Shown here: positions 17,652 to 23,346 of the stretch, piece by piece
Layout: each line of letters starts with the position of its first letter
Position numbering within the stretch: the first letter of the stretch is position 1
Virus record (IMG/VR): IMGVR_UViG_3300045975_000264
Location: 1-37,700 of that record
Length of the DNA: 37,700 bases
Direction: 5' to 3' (one strand)
Origin: a virus
The notes under the pieces: generated by a model
Seen by the model: the letters and a program-made list of their open reading frames with translations, nothing else
The model's database searches: none
Told to the model about the DNA's origin: nothing
Program-made: the position numbers and the translations under genes

Positions 17652-18109
17652 GGTTTACGATTGCTGTTTGTATATTCCTTACTGGATGTAATACATATAA
17701 CCCTTATGTTGAGTTTAGTGATGAACAATGCCGCTTTTTATCTGCACGTGGTAATAACGTCTTTTTAATTTGTCGTAGACCACCAGGCTCAACATCACAA
17801 CAAGCTCAACAGTCAGGTACAAGCTCTGGAAATAACGGAAGTGATGGAAGTAATGGAGGACAAGGGTCGCCAGGATCACCAGGTGCGCCTGGTGCTCCAG
17901 GTACACCCGGATCGCCAGGTACACCCGGTGCGCCGGGTTCGCCTGGTACTCCAGGTACGCCAGGTACCCCAGGACCGCCCGGTCCGCCCGGTCCGCCAGG
18001 ACCTCCGGGGCCTCCTGGTCCGAGTGGTGGCGAGGATCCTAACAAAGGTCATGGCAACAATCCAGGGCATAATGACCCGGATAACCCAGGAAAAGGGAAG
18101 AATAAGTGA
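17648..18109 (+). CDS. Collagen-like outer-membrane lipoprotein (o-spanin candidate)
   Basis: I choose GTG 17648, which overlaps the previous stop as GTGA, over an upstream in-frame ATG at 17603, because the protein then starts MRFTIAVCIFLTGC: a short lipoprotein signal with lipobox LTGC (Cys14), very like Rz1-type o-spanins. A QCR-containing module (about residues 22-45), shared with the preceding gene, follows. From about residue 62 to 125 come continuous Gly-X-Y triplets (GSPGSPGAPGAPGTPG, later PGPPGPPGPPG), which would form a collagen triple helix. The tail is charged (GEDPNKGHGNN). Total 153 residues. A trimeric rod anchored in the outer membrane facing the periplasm, possibly linking to the inner membrane in lysis, is inference. 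Confidence 0.65.
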   Translation: MRFTIAVCIFLTGCNTYNPYVEFSDEQCRFLSARGNNVFLICRRPPGSTSQQAQQSGTSSGNNGSDGSNGGQGSPGSPGAPGAPGTPGSPGTPGAPGSPGTPGTPGTPGPPGPPGPPGPPGPPGPSGGEDPNKGHGNNPGHNDPDNPGKGKNK

Positions 18110-18277
18110 GTGACTGTGACAATCTTACTCTTAATGGTGATTGTATCAGTCCTATTAGTAGCAACTGTGATAATGATAGCAACCGAAGAAGTAACCATAG
18201 GGGTAGCTTTAATTATCGGAGTCTTAATTGTAGCTCTAGTTTTCTTGATTCTTATTACCATAATATCATCAATCTAA
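18110..18277 (+). CDS. Two-span small holin candidate
   Basis: A 55-residue frame starting at GTG directly after the lipoprotein stop. It is almost entirely hydrophobic: helix 1 about VTILLLMVIVSVLLVATV, a short polar turn TEEVT, helix 2 about IGVALIIGVLIVALVFLIL, then SSI and stop. Two helices with a charged turn is the usual form of class II holins, and a holin is required by the signal-less endolysin four genes upstream. A second GTG at 18116 could be the start. The alternative frame over the same DNA (18106-18318) gives a Cys/Asn/Ser-rich protein with no recognisable features. AGGG at 18094-18097 may be the ribosome site. Confidence 0.65.
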   Translation: MTVTILLLMVIVSVLLVATVIMIATEEVTIGVALIIGVLIVALVFLILITIISSI

Positions 18278-19731
18278 ATCCAATCAGTAATCTTGGTGCC
18301 GAGGACTGCATGAGCTAAAGTTTTCTTCTGCCTTAACAGATAAAGTACCCGCTCGTTAATAGTATCCTTGCTGAAGAAATCTGTATAAACAACTTGGGAG
18401 TCTTGACCAATACGCATGGTTCTATCTTCAGATTGAAGTCGATGTTCTAAGTTATAGCCATTAGAGAAGTAGAAGTTATTCTTACCTGTAGTTAAGGTTC
18501 TACCATAACCAATCGATTGTTGATTAGCAACGATCCAGTAAAGTGGATGTTTAGCATTTTGGAAGTTAGCTATCGTCTCCGCCCGTTCTTCGTCGCTTAC
18601 ACCACCGTAAAAACGACCAACAAACTTGGTGCCGTATTGTTTGCAGAGAAAATCGTAAAGGAACTCGCAGAGTCCTCGATAATTGCACCAAATAATCCCC
18701 TTACCTACAGACTCTTCAAGTTGAGTGACAAGGGCGTCTGGGCGATTACTATCGAGGATCTCAAACCTCCCATCAGGCATTCTTAACTGACCGCAGGCAA
18801 TTTGGTCAAGTCGCGTGATTACGCCAAGTATGTTTGTAGCCTCGATAATCTCCCCATCGCCAAGTTCCACCAAGGCCTCGCGGCGCATCTGTTCATAACA
18901 TTTATACTGTTCATCTGTCAAAGGTACAGAGACCTTCTTATAAATCTTGTCAGGTAAGTCAAGGCACTCAGCCCGGGTCATTACTGTAGCAAAGGTCTTA
19001 AGTTTGTTTTGAAGCATGTCAAGGTTCTTATAACCCTTGATTGCCTTGAAGTGACGTTGTCCGTAGAACTGGACCTCCTCGATGGCATAGGTGCCCTTGA
19101 AGGCATAGAAGCTTTTATGGCCCAAGATGCCCCGACCTAGTACAAGGCACTGACCCCACAGATCCATTGGTGAACGTGTGATAGGTGTACCTGTAAGGAT
19201 TCGACGATACTTTGCAAATTCCGCCAATTGATAAGTAATCTTAGAGCGAATAGCTTTGGGAGACTTTACGCAGGTAGATTCATCCACGACAATCATCATA
19301 CCTTTACGACGTGTCTTAGCAAAGAACCTAGCCACGGTATGACCTTCAGACTTCTCATTCAAGGCCTCTACGTTAACAGCTAAGATTCGGAGCTTATCCT
19401 TGTCGGGAACCATTAACTTGCGTAAAGCTTCTCGCTCGGCTAGACGCATCCCGGACCGATAGTTATGGCACTCGTACTTAACCTGTAGAGGCATATGTTC
19501 TGGAAGCTCGACATCTCGCCAGTTGGAATATTCTCCCTTCTTGGCTAAGATTAGAACAATATCGATCTTGTCCTGAAACCATAGCCAGGCCATCGTGTCG
19601 ATAATAATCTTACTTTTCCCCACTCCCATTTCGCAGAATAAGGCATAATGTAATGTATCTCTACTTTCCTTCCAAATTTTAAGTTGATGTTTATAAGGTT
19701 TATAGACAAAAGGAAAAGTTTCATCAGTCAT
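18274..19731 (-). CDS. SNF2-family DNA helicase / ATPase
   Basis: 485 residues with both helicase lobes. Lobe 1: YKPYKHQLKIW Q-motif-like segment, Walker A EMGVGKSK, Walker B variant VVDESTCVKSP, and motif III ILTGTPITRS. Lobe 2: GIIWCNYRG, RFYGGVSDEERAE, and motifs V-VI in NGYNLEHRLQSEDRTMRIGQ. This is the usual layout of compact phage SNF2-like helicases in replication modules, thought to remodel DNA or protein-DNA complexes at forks. It is the last gene of the leftward operon, and its stop overlaps the stop of the holin candidate on the other strand. The start overlaps the end of the LAGLIDADG gene by 8 bases and has no clear Shine-Dalgarno sequence. Confidence 0.85.
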   Translation of the reverse strand: MTDETFPFVYKPYKHQLKIWKESRDTLHYALFCEMGVGKSKIIIDTMAWLWFQDKIDIVLILAKKGEYSNWRDVELPEHMPLQVKYECHNYRSGMRLAEREALRKLMVPDKDKLRILAVNVEALNEKSEGHTVARFFAKTRRKGMMIVVDESTCVKSPKAIRSKITYQLAEFAKYRRILTGTPITRSPMDLWGQCLVLGRGILGHKSFYAFKGTYAIEEVQFYGQRHFKAIKGYKNLDMLQNKLKTFATVMTRAECLDLPDKIYKKVSVPLTDEQYKCYEQMRREALVELGDGEIIEATNILGVITRLDQIACGQLRMPDGRFEILDSNRPDALVTQLEESVGKGIIWCNYRGLCEFLYDFLCKQYGTKFVGRFYGGVSDEERAETIANFQNAKHPLYWIVANQQSIGYGRTLTTGKNNFYFSNGYNLEHRLQSEDRTMRIGQDSQVVYTDFFSKDTINERVLYLLRQKKTLAHAVLGTKITDWI

Positions 19732-20347
19732 GTGGAGGAATCCAAGATGACGAGTGAGTAAAGTAAGGCATCTTTATAATTGTTTCAGCCTTTTCTCTCT
19801 TATATATTAAAGCAGAATATTCATCTTCATAGAGTATATGGAGGAAAAATTTAGCCTTATTACCTGTTAATGTAATCCTGAATATAGAACTATGTCTTTC
19901 TAAATTGGGTGCTTGACAACCTAAGGTGTTTTCAATAAATTGTTGGCATTTTTCTAAATCATATTTAGGCCCATTAAATCTAACTACAGCCGCTGGTCCA
20001 TGTTGATTAGTCTGAATATTACCATTACCGTCAAGAAGACCACGCCAAAAATGCTTAGACTTGTAAAGAGGTTCATATAACTGAGTCTTGACGCCAAGAT
20101 TATCTAAAATATATCCAACTTTGGCTGAAGATACTACATGATAAGTTACACCACCCCAATTAGTAATTGTAGAGTAAGTTTTTACCTTATTCTTTTTATC
20201 TATATGTTTAGCAAAGGCTTCAACTGCCTCTTTATGTACCTGTGAAAAGACAGCATTTTTATATTTACCTGGCCGTAAAATACAACCATCTGCTCTAAAA
20301 TATCCTATCCAATACTCATCGACTGGAGTCAATGGAAAGTCAAACAT
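19724..20347 (-). CDS. Free-standing LAGLIDADG homing endonuclease, second motif altered
   Basis: 207 residues with two LAGLIDADG-type helices, YWIGYFRADGCI (residues 12-23) and FWRGLLDGNGNI (100-111), each followed by beta-strand segments, so it is a monomeric two-domain enzyme. The catalytic acidic residue is present in the first motif (Asp20), but the second has Asn108 where Asp or Glu is expected. The protein may therefore nick rather than cut, or may have lost activity. It sits as an extra cassette between a small zinc-finger gene and the helicase gene, typical of mobile endonucleases in phage replication regions. AAGGAT lies about 12 bases upstream of ATG. Confidence 0.75.
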   Translation of the reverse strand: MFDFPLTPVDEYWIGYFRADGCILRPGKYKNAVFSQVHKEAVEAFAKHIDKKNKVKTYSTITNWGGVTYHVVSSAKVGYILDNLGVKTQLYEPLYKSKHFWRGLLDGNGNIQTNQHGPAAVVRFNGPKYDLEKCQQFIENTLGCQAPNLERHSSIFRITLTGNKAKFFLHILYEDEYSALIYKREKAETIIKMPYFTHSSSWIPPHD

Positions 20348-20380
20348 AAAATTTAAATCCTTGACATTTTAGGCATATTT

Positions 20381-20605
20381 CTAGTCATTTCGGGGAATTT
20401 TAGTATATAACTTGTCATCCTGTTTTCCTGGAGTATCTAGGCATTCGCCTTCACAGCAATACATGATGCCTGAGCCAAAGCAACCTGGACATGGTTCACT
20501 ATAAGGATGTAATTGTTGACGGTTTAGGAAACTACCATAGACCCGAATATCAGGTATTGATTCAGCGTAGATTTTGCCTTCACCATGACAGATAGAGCAT
20601 CTCAT
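20381..20605 (-). CDS. Small zinc-ribbon protein with DnaJ-type CxxCxGxG motifs
   Basis: 74 residues. Two motifs of the DnaJ central domain type are visible: CSICHGEG near the N-terminus and CPGCFGSG in the middle, together giving four Cys for one zinc, and a further CCEGEC follows. Such mini zinc-binding proteins are common in phages, often of unknown role. I place the start at ATG 20605; a GTG one codon upstream is possible. A GAAAGGTGGTGAGTG leader precedes it, and near-identical leaders stand before the next genes to the right. Confidence 0.65.
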   Translation of the reverse strand: MRCSICHGEGKIYAESIPDIRVYGSFLNRQQLHPYSEPCPGCFGSGIMYCCEGECLDTPGKQDDKLYTKIPRND

Positions 20606-20608
20606 CAC

Positions 20609-20734
20609 TCACCACCTTTCAGGGTGCGGGCAACGCAGCGGCGAGGGTGTCCCGAGGGTCGCTGACACCAGAAGTGCGCATAGACCGCCCTCAATCCGTT
20701 TCCCCCGCCTACCCTGACTGATCAGGGGTTCCAT
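20609..20734 (-). CDS. Putative 41-residue small protein
   Basis: An ORF too short for routine calling, from ATG 20734 to a stop at 20609-20611, three bases before the zinc-ribbon start. It opens MEPLISQGRRGKRIEGG, then a weakly hydrophobic LCALLVSATLG, and ends CPHPERW. The leader GAAAGGCGATGAGTG repeats the leader of the following gene, which supports translation, but the composition is GC-rich and the product unfamiliar. A non-coding spacer is the main alternative. Confidence 0.3.
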   Translation of the reverse strand: MEPLISQGRRGKRIEGGLCALLVSATLGTPSPLRCPHPERW

Positions 20735-20760
20735 CACTCATCGCCTTTCAAGAAGATCGC

Positions 20761-20952
20761 TCATGACCATCGCCATCCTGAATCAGGGTCGTTTGGCTTA
20801 AGTCGTTCGTTCTCTTCCCGCAGCTTCTTATTCTCTGCCCGCAGCCACTCGATCTCGTCATCCATAGTCTCTAACGCGTCGGCGGCTTCCAGCGCCACCT
20901 CGAACAGCGTCATGGCGTGCAGCTTGCGCAGCCGCTCCGGGAGGTTACTCAT
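20761..20952 (-). CDS. Small coiled-coil protein
   Basis: 63 residues from ATG 20952, which overlaps the stop of the tiny membrane protein gene upstream (ATGAGTAA). Residues about 14-48 are strongly helical with a leucine-heptad coiled coil (IEWLRAENKKLREENERLK), and the tail is NDPDSGWRWS. A longer reading from a TTG at 21009 is possible but would cover the neighbouring gene. Pairing with a one-helix membrane protein suggests a small two-part unit. Function unknown. Base composition is GC-richer than in adjacent replication genes. Confidence 0.5.
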   Translation of the reverse strand: MSNLPERLRKLHAMTLFEVALEAADALETMDDEIEWLRAENKKLREENERLKPNDPDSGWRWS

Positions 20953-21037
20953 GGCCTGTCGATCCAGCGTAGAAGGCAAATAAGATGAGAAGCATGACAG
21001 CACCGACAAAGGCCCAGAGGAAAAAATCAGTCATCAT
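20945..21037 (-). CDS. Tiny single-span membrane protein (30 residues)
   Basis: A short frame with the consecutive start codons ATG ATG (21037 and 21034) after AAAGGTGA, a good ribosome site. It encodes MMTDF, then a hydrophobic helix FLWAFVGAVMLLILFAFYAG, and ends STGHE. The helix length suits one membrane crossing. Its stop overlaps the start of the coiled-coil gene, so the two are probably co-translated. Such miniproteins are easily missed by gene callers. Role unknown. Confidence 0.5.
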   Translation of the reverse strand: MMTDFFLWAFVGAVMLLILFAFYAGSTGHE

Positions 21038-21045
21038 TCACCTTT

Positions 21046-21082
21046 AAAAGGGGACTCATACTTATGCCAGATATGAGTCCCC
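21046..21082 (-). terminator. Intrinsic terminator or attenuator after the ssDNA-binding-like gene
   Basis: Perfect 11-bp inverted repeat (GGGGACTCATA 21050-21060, TATGAGTCCCC 21072-21082) with an 11-base loop. On the minus strand it is followed by TTTT. It lies 33 bases beyond the stop of the 21116 gene and just before the ribosome site of the tiny membrane gene. Since helicase transcription seems to need read-through, it may act as an attenuator. Confidence 0.75.
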
Positions 21083-21115
21083 CTCCTTCCAGGTTCAGCG
21101 TGAGGGTAACTAAAC

Positions 21116-21952
21116 CTAGAATGGGATCTCTTCAAGATCCTCTTTAGAGTTTCCATCGATCGTTTGACCGCTGTGCTCTTCAAAGGCGGTCTCTTTTCCG
21201 CGAACCACGGCACCTTGTTTAAACTGCTCAGCAAAGTTTTTGGCTGCATGATACTGTTCGATACTTACCGGGTTCTCGAGTCGTTCAATATCCAGATTAG
21301 ACCAGGTGTTGGTATCCTTCGTTTGCTTTATCGTCTTTAAACGATATGGGTAAAGCCAACGAGGAGCCTTTGCGGAGGTGTCTGGAATAAAGGTAGACAT
21401 CAAAGTTTTATTCCAGCGTCTGCTTTTTACAAGCATCGAAGACTTCATTGGGATAATGATCTCTTCCCAACGATTATTATGTGGGTTTTTCATATACACG
21501 TAATGGTAGGCTGTTTCCACGATCATATGACCATTAGGAAGACGTGGCTTACCATTAGCATCTGGCTTGCATTGAGAGAGGATGTTACTCTCGACGCTAT
21601 GATCTTGAACATAGCCGCCGCCATCATCGCGATGGACCCACTCTACTAACTTACGCTCATAAGCGCAAGGGATTACCTCAAGTCCAACTTCGCGGCCATC
21701 AAAGATTTCGTTGGTCACGTTGTTGTAGAACATTCCAGCCTTGGCCCCTTCAATATAGGCCTCAGAGTCTGGGTTGGCCTGTGGAGACAGGGCCTGTAAG
21801 ACGTAGAGATAAGGGACCGCTACATCATCCATACCGAGCTGACTAGTGCCAGCGCCAGCATCTTGCATTACTTCTTTAAGGAAGTCCTCCGACAAAGCTG
21901 CCGGAAGCTGAGTTTCTGCCGGGGCAACAGCCGGCGTTTCTTTGTTTGCCAT
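21116..21952 (-). CDS. Putative ssDNA-binding protein with SSB-type C-terminal tail
   Basis: 278 residues from ATG 21952, with AAGGA seven bases upstream (a Met 20 codons upstream lacks this). The core (about 40-225) is beta-rich with aromatic and basic residues, for example AYHYVYMKNPHNNRWEEIII and KSRRWNKTLMSTF, in the style of phage single-strand-binding proteins. The C-terminus is acidic and ends KEDLEEIPF, closely matching the bacterial SSB tip DDDIPF that recruits replication and repair partners. It belongs to the same leftward unit as the polymerase-proximal nuclease genes. The tail is seen directly; ssDNA binding is inferred. Confidence 0.55.
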   Translation of the reverse strand: MANKETPAVAPAETQLPAALSEDFLKEVMQDAGAGTSQLGMDDVAVPYLYVLQALSPQANPDSEAYIEGAKAGMFYNNVTNEIFDGREVGLEVIPCAYERKLVEWVHRDDGGGYVQDHSVESNILSQCKPDANGKPRLPNGHMIVETAYHYVYMKNPHNNRWEEIIIPMKSSMLVKSRRWNKTLMSTFIPDTSAKAPRWLYPYRLKTIKQTKDTNTWSNLDIERLENPVSIEQYHAAKNFAEQFKQGAVVRGKETAFEEHSGQTIDGNSKEDLEEIPF

Positions 21953-21962
21953 CTCAGGTTCC

Positions 21963-22538
21963 TTACTTCGCTGTGATCGTAAGCTTAGCTTTACGACCGA
22001 TGAAGACGCCAAATAGATCTAATGGAAGAGCGGCGCCGGACTCTACCATCTCACGGACAAACGCTCGTAACGTTTGCCAGTGTACATTTTGACTGAGTTC
22101 AGGTGAAAGCTCAGGCCGCTGTTCATTGAGCCAGGTAACGAACTCTTTAGCGATTTCCAACTCGCCACGGCCAAAGTTCAAGCTGACATCCGTCTTAATG
22201 ATACCTCCATGTTCGTGATCATCGAGCCAGGTATAGGCTTCCTCTCTGCGTTCAGCAGGGATCGAGGCATTATAGAATGAGGAGATGGTAATTTTTGTAC
22301 CATCTTTAAGCTTAAATTCGGACATTCCGACCTCGTCCATAGCCTCAGGTAGATCATGCTGCTCGATACGTTCAAGTTTCTTTTTAAGCTCATCTAGCTC
22401 AAGTTCAGTAACCTTGACAGCTCGTTGAAGTTCAAGCTGTTGGGTGGCTAATTGAGAAATTCTATTTAAGGTACTGTCGCCAACCATGCCAGGAGCTTTG
22501 GACTCTTTTTCAGCAAGTTTAAATACATCAGTCGACAT
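21963..22538 (-). CDS. Conserved-type phage protein of unknown function, coiled coil N-terminus
   Basis: 191 residues from ATG 22538, chosen because GGAGG lies seven bases upstream; the start overlaps the stop of the gene before it. Residues about 22-60 form a coiled coil (LQRAVKVTELELDELKKKLE), followed by DLPEAMDEVGMSEFKLKDGT and a small alpha/beta domain with GGIIKTDVSLNFGRGE. Genes of this look are common next to ssDNA-binding-like genes in phage replication blocks. I do not recognise a catalytic motif. A partner role with the 21116 protein is inferred from adjacency only. Confidence 0.6.
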   Translation of the reverse strand: MSTDVFKLAEKESKAPGMVGDSTLNRISQLATQQLELQRAVKVTELELDELKKKLERIEQHDLPEAMDEVGMSEFKLKDGTKITISSFYNASIPAERREEAYTWLDDHEHGGIIKTDVSLNFGRGELEIAKEFVTWLNEQRPELSPELSQNVHWQTLRAFVREMVESGAALPLDLFGVFIGRKAKLTITAK

Positions 22539-22857
22539 TGAAGTCCTCCACATGAGACTCATCTCTATATGTGATCTTAATGTAGTCATTCTTGAACTTA
22601 TCCCACTTTAATAGGTTCAAGATGCCTAGCTTTTCCCACACGAGAGCCCCAGTTAATGCAATAATTGTTGGGTCCCCCATAAGGAGAATCCAATCACTTT
22701 CAGTCATATCTTGGATGCCGTCGGCGACCTTCTCGGCTAAGTGGGGTGTGGAATAGTTATAGTCGCCTGGAGGTAACAATACCTTAATGTTGCCAAACTT
22801 TAAAGCTTGACTAAGGTCTCTTCCCATTACCTCTTGAGTTACATAAACTTTTGCCAT
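22528..22857 (-). CDS. Unknown phage protein, first gene of a promoter-led unit
   Basis: 109 residues, with a GGAAGAGAG leader before ATG. It begins MAKVYVTQEVMGRDLSQALKF and has a middle block WILLMGDPTIIALTGALVWE that recurs in phage proteins of unknown function. No signal peptide or metal site is seen. It is the first gene downstream of the promoter at 22882-22910 and probably shares a transcript with the coiled-coil and ssDNA-binding-like genes. Confidence 0.6.
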   Translation of the reverse strand: MAKVYVTQEVMGRDLSQALKFGNIKVLLPPGDYNYSTPHLAEKVADGIQDMTESDWILLMGDPTIIALTGALVWEKLGILNLLKWDKFKNDYIKITYRDESHVEDFNVD

Positions 22858-22881
22858 GCGCTCTCTTCCACTCTTTATGAA

Positions 22882-22910
22882 ATTGTATCACGTTTCTGTT
22901 CTCTTGTAAA
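22882..22910 (-). promoter_or_regulatory. Sigma70-type promoter for the 22857-21116 unit
   Basis: On the minus strand TTTACA (22910-22905), 17 bases, then TACAAT (22887-22882), in the gap upstream of the 22857 start. The spacer ends GAAACGTGA directly before the -10, the same sequence as in the promoter at 36629-36657. Confidence 0.75.
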
Positions 22911-22920
22911 CAATCCAAAT

Positions 22921-23346
22921 TTAACTGACCAAGACTTGTCTTAACCTTGCCCAGTAAAAAGGCTTGGACAAAATGTCTATGGCAGCTAGGTCCGAGATGT
23001 TAAGTCGAAGCCACTTTTGATACTGCTCACGTGGCGCCTTTAAGATCTCATCAATAGGATAGATTGCGATGTCGCCATTCTTAAGTTGAACTATGACAAA
23101 GAGTCGTGCCCCAACACGCTGATATTTTCGTGCCCAGGGAAATTGAAACCTTTCAAAGAGTATCTTACCATTATGTTCTATCTTAGTTTCAATCCAACCC
23201 ATTCGGCCTTCAATGCAGTAAAAGATATCAAACATGCCACCTTCAACAATATTCTCAACACGACTACACGCACCCCACTCTTCTATATGAGTCCGTAATC
23301 GAGCGTAAAGTATGGTCTCATCCACGATTACCGCCCCATGAGTCAT
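22921..23346 (-). CDS. Putative PD-(D/E)xK nuclease (VRR-NUC or resolvase-like)
   Basis: 141 residues from ATG 23346, overlapping the 3' end of the polymerase gene; a start further upstream would lie deep inside that gene, and GTG 23325 is an alternative. The core reads ENIVEGGMFDIFYCIEGRMG then WIETKIEHNG: an Asp followed by a Glu-x-Lys pair on the next strand, the metal-binding signature of small restriction-fold nucleases. Later strands (ARLFVIVQLKNGDIAIY) fit the fold. Position next to DNA polymerase suggests processing of replication or recombination intermediates. Substrate unknown. Confidence 0.6.
   Translation of the reverse strand: MTHGAVIVDETILYARLRTHIEEWGACSRVENIVEGGMFDIFYCIEGRMGWIETKIEHNGKILFERFQFPWARKYQRVGARLFVIVQLKNGDIAIYPIDEILKAPREQYQKWLRLNISDLAAIDILSKPFYWARLRQVLVS

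Noticed and set aside
17872-18030. Triplet repeats as a CRISPR or satellite array
   Set aside because: The period is 9 bases or multiples of it, and is explained by Gly-X-Y codons; no spacers.
17806-18045. Gly/Pro-rich ORF on the minus strand
   Set aside because: It is the complement of the collagen repeat, which also reads as Gly/Pro triplets on the opposite strand; the plus-strand frame has a lipoprotein signal and operon context.
18106-18318. 70-codon ORF (+) after the lipoprotein
   Set aside because: The product is a Cys/Asn/Ser-rich sequence without features, and it extends into the helicase gene; the overlapping frame from 18110 gives a clean two-helix holin-like protein.
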